Shown here: positions 1 to 8,999 of the stretch, one piece after another
Layout of the letters: each line of letters starts with the position of its first letter
How positions within the stretch are numbered: the stretch's first letter is position 1
Assembly: GCA_000444245.1 (NCBI GenBank)
Contig: ATSW01001043.1
Coordinates: 1-31,445 of the forward strand
DNA: 31,445 nt
From: Botryllus schlosseri
Lineage: Eukaryota > Chordata > Ascidiacea > Stolidobranchia > Styelidae
Direction: 5' to 3'
The notes under the pieces: model-generated
Seen by the model: only the letters and a program-made list of their open reading frames with translations
The model's database searches: none
What the model was told of the DNA's origin: nothing
Made by a program: the position numbers and the translations under genes

Positions 1-1
1 T

Positions 2-1017
2 TAGGGATGGTGTGAACGCGAGGTTCACGTTCGCGTTCTGTGTGTGAACCTCGGAAATTTAGAGGTTCACGTTCACCAGAACCTTGGTAGGTTCTGCACT
101 GTGAACCTTTCGCGTATATTACAATTTTCACTTCATTATGACATTTTTCGTTCAAATTTATTGCGTTTCAACTGCGGGCCACTCAATGCATGGCGCTGGC
201 AGTATAAAAATCAACAGTAAACGACCAAACGACCATGCACCTTGACAATCTCAAAAGTTTTACTTGCTTTGTTACAAATGTTTGCTCGAAATATCCAGCT
301 TTATTACCCTTTGTGAACATTTAGTGACTCTCTGCTGTGAGCTTGACCCGCAATCACACAACATCACGAGCGAAATGCGTAGTCAGCAATGATGCTTACT
401 CCCCCAATCAATGAGATTAATATCGTTTTCTGATGTAAAAAATCTAGCAGGAGTTCAGGGTCAATCTTGACTGCATAGGTTCACTGTATCATTAAATCCA
501 AATCCGTACGGTGGAGGTGTTGGCAACTGCTGTATAACTTGTTAATGGAGTAAAATCGGTAGCAAGTATAGAAACCTGTTTTACACTCTGCTCGATATCA
601 ATGTAGCAATACTCAGACGCCGAATACATTGTCCGGTCTGGGCTAGACCGTTAAGGCGTAAGCTTTTATTCCCTGGTGAGTCGTCGTCGAAATTGTTGGC
701 TAGACGACGGAAAATATTGATTTTATGGGATTATTATATCACTTGATTGCCTCAGTAGATACATTTGGCGACGTTTAAAACGCCAATATGTACCTCAGCA
801 TTGTGGCATTATGTGGCCCGAGTCGTCGCTAGGTATTGTGTACAGCTGTACACTGTACGATATAGGCTATCACTTCACTGAAAGATAGGATTGGAATTAG
901 CAATATGACGTCACGTGACGTCATGAGGTTCACGTTCGTGTTTTGTTCACACAGAACCTTTCAAAAAGGTTCGCGTTCACACGAACCTGAACCTTTCAGA
1001 GGTTCGCACCATCCCTA
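2..1017. mobile_element. Non-autonomous hAT-like element (TAGGGATG ends)
   Basis: The ends are TAGGGATGGTGTGAACGCGA and, inverted, TAGGGATGGTGCGAACCTCT, close to the Ac-type hAT terminus. Subterminal arrays of GAGGTTCACGTTC and its complement fill about 100 bp at each end. The 8 bp after the right end are CACTGATT; the left copy lies outside the window apart from its last T. No transposase reading frame is seen. Confidence 0.8.
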
Positions 1018-1081
1018 CACTGATTATGAGCTTCTTGATTTCGATAAGTTCTCTGTTGAAATAAATTGAATGTATCTTTAC

Positions 1082-1202
1082 CTGATTTCATCATGCACTT
1101 GAAATCGCCTGATTGTCGGTTATCATCGCACGAGCAATCTTCAATCGTCGTATTGTCTCTGAAGCTGATTAGACAAGTTCTTCGCGAATATCTGCAATAA
1201 CC
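1082..1202 (-). CDS. Gene B: six-cysteine EGF-like module
   Basis: The 121-bp exon has acceptor ctctttcag and donor gtaaag; phase 0 in, phase 1 out. It reads GYCRYSRRTCLISFRDNTTI, then EDCSCDDN and FKCMMKS. It keeps all cysteines and the RDN and CMMKS words of gene A exon 2, and is five codons shorter at its 5' end. It is the last gene B exon in the window; a hAT element lies 64 bp beyond it in the next intron. Confidence 0.87.
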
Positions 1203-4200
1203 CTGAAAGAGAGTGTGGCATAACGAAAAATCAGTACATAGAGCTCCTGAAGTTTAAGTAATGCGAGAAAACTCAATTCGATGATTATGTCTTCCATTGA
1301 TGATATATGTCTCCGGGTATATCTCTGCTTGTGTTGGTCGAACATCAACTACCCACTAAGTAGGGAGATGCCAAGTATGACACATTCTATTATTCGTCTT
1401 GTAATGTGAACATAGTCTATTATCATGCCATCTCATTATGAAATATATCTTCCTTTTGGTGCTTCCAACTTGAAGTTATCAACTCGAGCGTGAACCATTC
1501 TTATTCTGTACTTGTTGGATACCATACTTCGCATTGCCTCAATCCCGCACAGCCTTCACCGTTATCCAAGATGAATTACGCATCTGATACACGAGAATGT
1601 TTCATTCAGAATTTGAACGATTAGAAAAGGTGCAAAAGCACCGTCGAAACGAGTGCGCGTGCTTATTTTCTATTGCGACTGAGCCCGCAACTCGCCGACG
1701 CTGTGTTGCGAAGTCTGACAACGCCGTGTGCAATGTGCATCGTTTTGTCGTAGACAGGCACGATTCTCTCGTTTTGTCGTGTCGCGTGAGCCAGTGTGCA
1801 GCCGACTTTAGACATATCGGTTTTCCATTTATCTTTGCGAAAGCTAATTTATTGTTCAACGCTGAGTTGAAATGGCAGTTTTCGCGGTTTAATTTCCCTT
1901 TCCCAGTCATCAACAAATAAAAAAGAGACGGTGCGATGAAAGAGCTAACTACCGATATTAATATGTAACAATACCATATTAGTAGTAATTGCTTTCATAA
2001 TCGACGATGTTGCTGGTAGCAAAATAAACGTCTGATGCGGACCGCGTGTTGAGAACCCCTGCCATACAGAAAAAGAATGTGTATTTCCACCCGTGTACCA
2101 CTCCTGATATACGCCTGTGAATATACACCCTTGGCACACCAAACCAGAACCAACCTCAGACTTGCACCGCGATATAAATCGTGTACAACATTTTTATCAA
2201 AATTATGCTTAATATAACTCATCTTCAGAATGTTCGTCGAGCTTTGCGCAAAATATATATGGATATGGTCTCCGCGAAAGTAGCGATGTATGTAATTTCA
2301 TACCTCATAACAGCTTCATCACACTAAATAGGGATTTCTCAGAAAATCGTTAAAATCTCTGACGAGATAGCGTGATGGTAGAACAGAGCGTCCGACTCCT
2401 TGGTCGGTAGGTCATCTCATGGTCAATCCCACACCGGTTCAGACGCAAGACATAGGATTTCGCGCAAGATATTCAAAACCCCGGGATAGCTTGAAGAGGT
2501 AGCATATGCGCTGAACTCGATAATCCATAAAACGGTTCCTTCGCATCTCCATCGTTAACGCAGGTCGATATGGTAGACCAGGGGTTCTTAAATTGGGGTC
2601 CATGGACCCATTAGGGGTTCGCGGAATAGTTTTAGGGGGTTTGTGAAAGGAAATGTTGAAACTAAAACTATCGTCGGCATTAGTGCGACAAATAAATGCA
2701 TTCAATCATCCAGATGTTTTCAATTACTTTATAGTGAAGACCTGAACAGTTCAGCAGTAGAGCGTGTAGGGCTACATAGCCAGCAGCCATATATAGGTAT
2801 GATAATGATACTCACGCCAGAGCCGCTGCTGCATCGGTATTGACACCGACTTCCTGCCAGACGGCTTGGGCATATGCATTTTATTTTTCCGTTTTCTAAT
2901 TGGCATATCCCTCCAACGCCGCATATATTCGGCGAGCAAACTTCTTTTTCGCACATAGTGCCACCATATCCTTGTAAATAAGGACTGAGATTAGGATTAT
3001 CACGTCGTGCCTGGCTAATGACTATTAAGCCTACAAATGAGGTTATCTGAGCTTGGTTTGCAATACAATTGCAGGACAATCCGAAAATTCAGACCAAGGT
3101 CATTAGAGGATGTCACGGATACCCTTCGTTGTCCCGTCATTTTATCTGGTGTAGACGCGAAACGTCTGTAAAAACGTATGATCTCTAGCTCTACTATTGG
3201 CATGTTCATTGTTCAGCCACCAACAGGAACAACAAACATAAGTAAACCCTATATAAATTTTGGTCGTCGATATCACTGAAGCGTAACAAGGTACCCGAAA
3301 ATTTCAGATTACTTTGGAAATTGTGCCGGGAAGGTGAAGAGAAGAAGCAGGCTATTTAACTAATCATCCCAGATCAGTTGTCTGCGCGAGTTATAACATG
3401 TTTACATGCCGAGTCATGCTACGGGGAAAATCATATTAGAACCACTAATAAGATCTTCGCGAATATTTTGTATCTCAACCACAAATTATATAAGGTTGGT
3501 AGCAGTTACTGCTAGGACCACTGGCTGTCTGATTAAACCAAAGTCACACGTCCATGGCATCTACATGATGGATAAAATCGCCTTCGCAATCTGTATCATT
3601 ACTGATAGTGGTACGTTCCACATCAGCCAACCGAGGTCGAGTCCACAATTTTACCGAAGTGTTGGAGGTAGTCTATATCTAGGCATGCCTGGGACACTAT
3701 ATGTTTGGTTATGGTGAAGTGACGGAATTTTACATAGTGAGTACCATATTCTCTCGAAATATAGTCAACTTTTCATATTGCGTTATTTCAATTTCTAGCC
3801 GAATTTGGTCTCATGCATTTTGGCAACCCAAAAATTTGGTCTTTAGGTAGGCTTACCATATTTCGGAAATGAAAAAAGAGGACACTTTTTCAGAAATTTC
3901 AGACATGCACAACTGGAGAAGAATTCTCAAAAACCGGTCAATTTCACCCGCTTCATGATCAGTTGACTAAAAAAAAAAAAAGAAAAAGGTCATCACTTCC
4001 GCTCAGAGCTCAAAAACACGTTTTTCACTCCACATTGCTAGGTGGATGACTAAAAAAAAAAGGTCTTCATTTCGCTCAGACCTGAAATCACCGCTTTTCC
4101 CTCCGAAATACCCGCCCGAGCTTCACTTCTGCGCTAATTTGCGGCATATCACTCGCAATTTCCTCTATATCTGACCTAAATTTTCAAAAAAGAGGACAAA

Positions 4201-6362
4201 ATCTCAAAAAAGAGGACAAAAGGGCGTCCTCCGAGGACACTTTCAAAAAAGTCAAAAAAGAGGACAAATCCTCTTAAAAGAGGACGTATGGTAAGCCTAC
4301 TTTAGGCCAATGGCATTTAGTGAAAAAAAAGTAAGTGTGAACTTCCGTAGTGACCGAATTACGATCATGATCATTGATGAACTTAAACGACCGGTGACGC
4401 ATTGTTATACTATAAGCCAGGGGTGGGCAAACTACGGCCCGTGGGCCGCATGCGGCCCGCAACACCGTTCTGTGTGACCCACGAGAGTCTAAAGAGACTT
4501 ATTAAAAAATATTGATAAAATGCGTACTAAAAATCGAATTAATGTAGGGACTTGATTAAACTTTTTCTTAGTATTTTCCACCATGATGCGGTTCTCAAAC
4601 TGGGGGACCTGCCCCCTTGAGGGCATGAAACCATCTGAAGAGGGGCGCGAAGCTGAGATCAACTGAAAAAAATTTTCGCGCTCGGCGCGATTAACATCCG
4701 ATTCATATTAATTGCTCTGTATTTAGTCTGAATTTCCTATTTAAAAATCTCTCATCCACAGTCGTAACCTTCCATGCAATCAAACTACCCGTTAGGTTTA
4801 CTAGCATCCTGGTGGCGTTTTGTGATATGACGATAAGGGGGACGCGAAATCTTTCACCTTCATAAGGGGGCGTGTCTTGCAAAGTTTGTGAACCACTGTT
4901 CTAAGGTAAATACTTCCTATATTATTTGTTACGTTTAATGTCTGGGGCGACAGCCCGATATCAAAGCGCACGCAGTTTGAAAGGTTTCAACTGCTAAAAA
5001 TCACAGAATTCCTAAACGAGATTGACATAATTCGGATCACGAGTGTGATTTCAGATTGACCACTTTAGTTTTAATTATTTTAGTGATGTGCTTATAAAAA
5101 ACGATTCGCGCGTGTCTTAGGTAGATTCGTTCTCTGTATGCGTAGAATTAGGGTATTTGTATTTTATCTACACACAGTAGAAGCGTGTTTGAAGCTAACA
5201 TGATTATGATGCTGTCAGCATTGTGTGTCCTGGAACTGAACCAACAGTGGAATTAGCAAATCTATTAACAGATCGCTGCTCACACATTTAACTTTCAATC
5301 CTTTTCTAAGAATCGGGACCACCGACTTTCATCTCTATAGTTTTGACAAATTGGTCATTGAAGTCGACCAGCCTATGAAATCTCGCATGTACGATATCAT
5401 CAAAGCAAATGCTTAGTTTGTTTTGGATAAGCATCTCCATGTCCTCACTATATAATCAAATACCAATATTGCGTTTTGGTATATAATCATAATTTTATAT
5501 AGTGCGGCCCGCGAATGGATTCAGATGTTGAATGCGGCCCGCGAGCTCAAAAGTTTGACCACCCCTGCTATGAGCATTGATAACAGTGTGTTACCTATTC
5601 GGCAGCTGCAATTGAACCCGTCGTCTTCGGAAATGCAGGTTGCGTTGTTCAGGCAGGGTAAGCTCAGACATGGATCTTCATGTTCACAATGTCTTCCAAT
5701 AAATCCAGAGTTGCACGAGCAATTATACCTTAACGGTTGAATAGGCGTTGCAAAGTATCCTACCAATATTCCGCAATAGTAAATAATATACTAACCCGTC
5801 AATAGATTCGACACAACGCCCATTGTAGAAGCAACTACTATTTTTACAAGAAGGTTCTTCTGTTAAAAAGAAACAACGCTTTGATATACCCTTGGTAGTA
5901 TAGCACCGCGTATGGCTGACGGACAGGTGTTCACTGTTCATCATCATCACTGGTCAAATGTGAGCCCGCCAAGAGTCGCGTTATCATTGAAACTTACTCT
6001 TGACTACTAATTGAAAACTGTAAGATTCCGGACCGCTCGTGAATGTTGTCAACATGCAGGTATAATTCGCCTCGTTCCTCTTCTTCGCGTTCGCAATGGT
6101 AGCATTTGAAGAATTGTTGGATGTATTAACGAGCTTTGGTTTTATCTGCACAGGTATGTTTTCATCGCCATGTTCGAACTTCACCCTTTAGTAAGAATGG
6201 TTGCAGCTGAATGATGTGTTTTGAAGGACATATAATAATATTCATTCAAATCCTTACCATTGAATATTCGACCATCTCTCTTCAGCGCGGAATTGACATT
6301 GTAAAATAATAGTATCACCTTTTATCGCAATGACAAGTTTGTGGTTTTCCGACATATCATTG
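1082..6362 (-). CDS. Gene B: Ig-EGF protein gene, 3' partial, paralogue of gene A
   Basis: Six minus-strand exons join in phase: Ig (6258-6362, 5998-6185), EGF (5796-5859, 5595-5728, 2816-2970) and the six-cysteine module (1082-1202). The product starts with one Ig domain carrying several N-glycosylation sequons, followed by three EGF units and the divergent EGF-like module. The last two exons are paralogous to gene A exons 1-2, with identical phases. From gene A, the missing part beyond the left edge should be calcium-binding EGF, EGF and ZP; this is extrapolation. A signal-peptide exon should lie upstream of 6362 and was not found; the first exon seen starts in phase 2. Introns of 2.6 and 1.6 kb hold transposons, while others are 67-138 bp. 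Likely secreted or cell-surface. Confidence 0.85.
2054..2063 (-). mobile_element. Solo hAT terminus
   Basis: AGAACCCCTG preceded by GACCGCGTGTTG is the end of a minus-oriented hAT (CAGGGGTTCTCAACACGCGG). No partner end was found in 1200-2050, so the other border is lost. Confidence 0.4.
2362..2436 (+). repeat. Worn tRNA-derived SINE head
   Basis: The stretch resembles a degraded tRNA: an A-box-like TGGTAGAACAGAGCG, an anticodon-like stem CCGAC/GTCGG with a 6-base loop, and a B-box-like GGTCAATCCC. The spacing fits Pol III internal promoter boxes. No intact acceptor stem and no poly-A tail was seen, so it is a SINE relic, not a tRNA gene. Confidence 0.4.
2576..2660. mobile_element. hAT left terminus, partner end not found
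   Basis: CAGGGGTTCTTAAATTGGGG is followed by GTCCATGGACCC and TTAGGGGTTCGCGG. This is the typical start of a Charlie-like hAT element. No matching AGAACCCCTG end follows downstream before the EGF exon at 2816. Confidence 0.5.
2816..2970 (-). CDS. Gene B: EGF exon paralogous to gene A exon 1
   Basis: The 155-bp exon has acceptor tatttacaag and donor gtgagt; phase 1 in, phase 0 out. It reads YGGTMCEKEVCSPNICGVGG, then ICQLENGKIKCIC and GSRCQYRC. It equals the exon at 30561-30715 in length, phases and most residues (CEKEVCSPNICG against CEKDVCAPNICG). Confidence 0.9.
3848..4299. mobile_element. Small hAT-like element, TAGGCTTACCATA ends
   Basis: Inverted ends TAGGCTTACCATA and TATGGTAAGCCTA are flanked on both sides by CTTTAGG (7 bp). 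The interior repeats AAAAAAGAGGACA several times and has no reading frame. It lies in the gene B intron between exons 5595 and 2970. Confidence 0.75.
4418..5567. mobile_element. hAT element, CAGGGGTGG ends
   Basis: Ends are CAGGGGTGGGCAAACTACGG and, inverted, CAGGGGTGGTCAAACTTTTG, with GCGGGCCGCA-type subterminal words. The target duplication is CTATAAGC/CTATGAGC, 7 of 8 bases. It is 1,150 bp long, holds a nested element at 4586-4898 and no recognisable transposase. Its right end matches the copy entering at 31276. Confidence 0.88.
4586..4898. mobile_element. Nested short hAT, CAGTGGTTCTC-type ends
   Basis: The left end, worn to GCGGTTCTCAAACTGGGGG, and the right end GTTTGTGAACCACTG pair as hAT termini about 313 bp apart inside the larger element. 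No target duplication can be read, so the exact borders are tentative. Confidence 0.55.
5595..5728 (-). CDS. Gene B: EGF end plus second EGF
   Basis: The 134-bp exon has acceptor caaccgttaag and donor gtaaca; phase 2 in, phase 1 out. It reads YNCSCNSGFIGRHCEHEDPC, then LSLPCLNNATCISEDDGFNC and SCRIG. It finishes one EGF and holds most of a second. Its last Gly joins the YGGTMC of the exon at 2970, giving the canonical EGF ending C-x-C-x2-G-Y-x-G-x2-C, so the 2.6-kb intron between them is a true intron. Confidence 0.9.
5796..5859 (-). CDS. Gene B: EGF, first half
   Basis: The 64-bp exon has acceptor tctttttaacag and donor gttagt; phase 1 in, phase 2 out. It reads EPSCKNSSCFYNGRCVESID and a split Gly. 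Three EGF cysteines are present (C-x4-C-x5-C); the rest follows after a 67-bp intron. Confidence 0.88.
5998..6185 (-). CDS. Gene B: Ig domain, second half
   Basis: The 188-bp exon has acceptor cttactaaag and donor gtaagt; phase 2 in, phase 1 out. It begins VKFEHGDENIPVQI, has NTSNNSSNATIANAKKRNEA and then NYTCMLTTF, ending FQLVVK. 'A-N-Y-T-C' is the F-strand Cys. Four sequons (NTS, NSS, NAT, NYT) cluster within about 25 residues. The phase-1 exit joins the EGF exon at 5859 as KKEPSC. Confidence 0.87.
6258..6362 (-). CDS. Gene B: Ig domain, first half
   Basis: The 105-bp exon has acceptor tcatttccag and donor gtaagg; phase 2 on both sides. It reads NDMSENHKLVIAIKGDTIIL, then QCQFRAEERWSNIQW. 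The B-strand Cys and the C-strand Trp 12 residues later are the Ig hallmark; the Trp codon is split by the intron and restored by the next exon (TG|G). Confidence 0.82.
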
Positions 6363-6635
6363 CTGGAAATGAAGCGATGTATATACGTCTTTACACTTTG
6401 CATTGTTTCATTTATTCACTGCCACGTTGACTGGCTTAGGCCTACCACTCCAGACAATCTGTCCTGGGCAGAGCTGGGCAATAGTAAGTAGATGAGTGAT
6501 TCGATTTGTGATCGAATATTCGTATATTATACCTCCTTATGACGCCACAGCATTATGAATGACGTGGGAAGTTCAAATATGTTGCTTTCATGCGACCGCA
6601 AAGAATATAGTGTCAGTTCTACATCACACTCAAGC

Positions 6636-7848
6636 CAGGGGTCTCAAACTCAAATGTGCTCGCGGGCCAATCACCTGGTTTTTGATGACGCCGCGGGTCG
6701 CAGCACCCATAATAGGGGCGTTTGATGTATTTCCAAGCAGGCCTTATGTGACGGGACCTCGCAGACTGGCATTCCACAGTGTGGAATCCACACACATTGT
6801 GAAAATGTGATTTACTATTGTGAATTCACGCCTGACACGAAAAAAATCGCATTTATAAATATTTGAATAAAATTTGTGTTGTGCTTGGCAGTATGTCAAA
6901 ATAATTAGGTATAGACATCATATGCGAAAGTGAACACTGCACAGTGCACAGTGCACAACTGCACATGCATCATGAAATCGTGAAAGATGTCACGTATATA
7001 ATTTTGCAGCTAGATGCCATTTGACGTGCCACAATTATAGGTAGAATATTTTATAACGAAGATTGATCTGATATCAGAGCATCGGAGCAGTACAGCCTAA
7101 TTCGGGTTTCGGGCATTACTGCTGATAACTAGGCTCTTGATCATGTCATTACCAAAGTCAAATTAAATCAGCGTTAAATTTACGTTCGATTATTGGAACA
7201 GATCAATAACAACTTGAATATAATGATTAATGTGCTATAGTAATAGAAATGTCTAAGCGCCGAAGAATCCATTGGTGTTACCCGCCACCTTTAATTGGAC
7301 ATACACACAGATTAAGAGACCCAAGATGACGCAGGATGTAACTAACCATACATGACCAACCTGCTTAGATGGATAGATACGCAACACAAGCTACGACGTT
7401 TTGGTATATTAATATTCTCCATAATAGTTTGATGGTTTGTTGCGTCCGTGATTGTACCAAGTCACGGCGTTCCGAGGCGCAAGTCCTTCTCTGAGTGTAA
7501 CGTTGGACCCGACTCAACTCGAGTCATGTTATTTTTTCACCCATCCAATCCTAGTTCGAGTAATTCTATAATAGGTCCCGCCCAACTCCAAATCACAATT
7601 TTTAGTCACGAATCATTAACGGGTCAGATTTTACCATCATAAACAGGTAATGTGACGTAATAGCTAAGTTTCCACCGTATGCTTACTTTTGAAAGTGATG
7701 TGATAGTAAAGTTTGATGAGTAGTTTCGTGTTTTGGATTAGTTTTAGAGCGAATTTTAAGTTCCCAAATCTAAAAAAAGCTATGAGGCAGTTAAATATTA
7801 TCGAATACTTGAAAATGTAAAATGCCGACGCGGGCCGCACAAAATGAG
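6636..7848. mobile_element. hAT element with clear left end only
   Basis: CAGGGGTCTCAAACTCAAAT is followed by GTGCTCGCGGGCC and GCCGCGGGTCGCA. A matching GCGGGCCGCACAAAATGAG occurs near 7829-7848, just before the next hAT, and looks like its worn right part. The terminal CCCTG is missing and no target duplication was found. Confidence 0.5.
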
Positions 7849-7856
7849 TTCTAAAC

Positions 7857-8978
7857 CAGTGGTTCTCAACCGCCGGTCCGCGGACCGGTGCCGGTCCACG
7901 ACGACATTCCTGCCGGTCCGCCAGGTATATTACAATTTTATACCCTAATTTCAAGATGCAATGTTGAAGGCGACAAGTACAGAATAGATACGAGCTGACT
8001 CATCGCAAAACAGTTCAGTTCGCGCGATCATTCGTTTTCGATTCATTCATTTTGTGCAGGACCGTAACTGGCGCACCCCAAACCGCCCAATTGGAGATGG
8101 GGTCGAGCCTTAAAAGGGTCAAAGATTATTTGTCAATTTCGTTTTGCGCTTTGCGCGATTTGGTGTCAATAAATGCCTTGCTTATAGGTGCCTTTTCCCG
8201 AGAAATACACATGATTTATAGAAATAGGCATTTTAGCGTCAGCCATTAGTCCATTACCGATTCAGTCATGAATGATCGAAAATTTTCGCTATTGGCGCGA
8301 TTAAGCTACATAAACTCTCTGCTTACACAGGGTAGAATGAATGTGCTCACAAGTACAGGTGAAAACATCCACCCAACTGTAGGATCTGGGGGGCGAAGCC
8401 CATGGAAGTTTGGCTTATCGCCCTGTTGGGGCTCAAAATCAACGTTTTTTTTGGGTGGGCTAACGAAGTAATTTTTCGGTCCGGATTTGCGCATGGCCGG
8501 TATAGCTGCTGTAAGGTGTTTTTTTGCGGCACGCATTGTATTCGTAGTTGCCAGATTAGCTAGCGTCTGGTGGCAGTGGGCAATGAGTAAATTATCACGA
8601 CAAGGTGCTGGGTTTTACTCAGAAACGCTTCTTCTCTCGATATTGTCAAAGACAAGAATATAGTCGTGTTGGCGTGATCGGTTAAACCCACGGCGCGAAA
8701 GATTGTTAATGACTTTCGACTGTAGCACGTTTATCTGGACAAGGCAATTTTACCTCGACTCGGCAGACTCACTACCATAAAATCACATTGATGCCATCAT
8801 GAAGATACTTAATTACGATCAAAACCCTCTAAATGTCACTCTAGCATCATAAAGTTGCAAAAACGGTTGCATATACTTTACATTTTGGCTTCATTTCAAT
8901 TTTTGAAAGTTCACCGGTCTGCCAGACATTTTTTGAAATTTCACCGGTCCGCGAGGTGAAAAAGCTTCAGAACCACTG
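7857..8978. mobile_element. hAT element with exact 8-bp duplication TTCTAAAC
   Basis: It starts CAGTGGTTCTCAACC, followed by several CCGGTCCG words, and ends GCTTCAGAACCACTG. TTCTAAAC flanks both ends (7849-7856 and 8979-8986). It is 1,122 bp without an evident transposase frame. It includes a CAGGACCGTAACTGGCGCAC segment (from about 8059) that recurs at about 26319 inside another hAT. Confidence 0.9.
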
Positions 8979-8999
8979 TTCTAAACGATATTTGGTATT

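Noticed and set aside
1597-1920. Overlapping open stretches of over 100 codons on both strands
   Set aside because: They are exact antisense shadows of each other in a gene B intron; neither shows a domain, splice-compatible phase or start context. Not called as a gene.
3406-3717. 103-codon plus-strand open stretch
   Set aside because: No domain, unremarkable composition, in a gene B intron.
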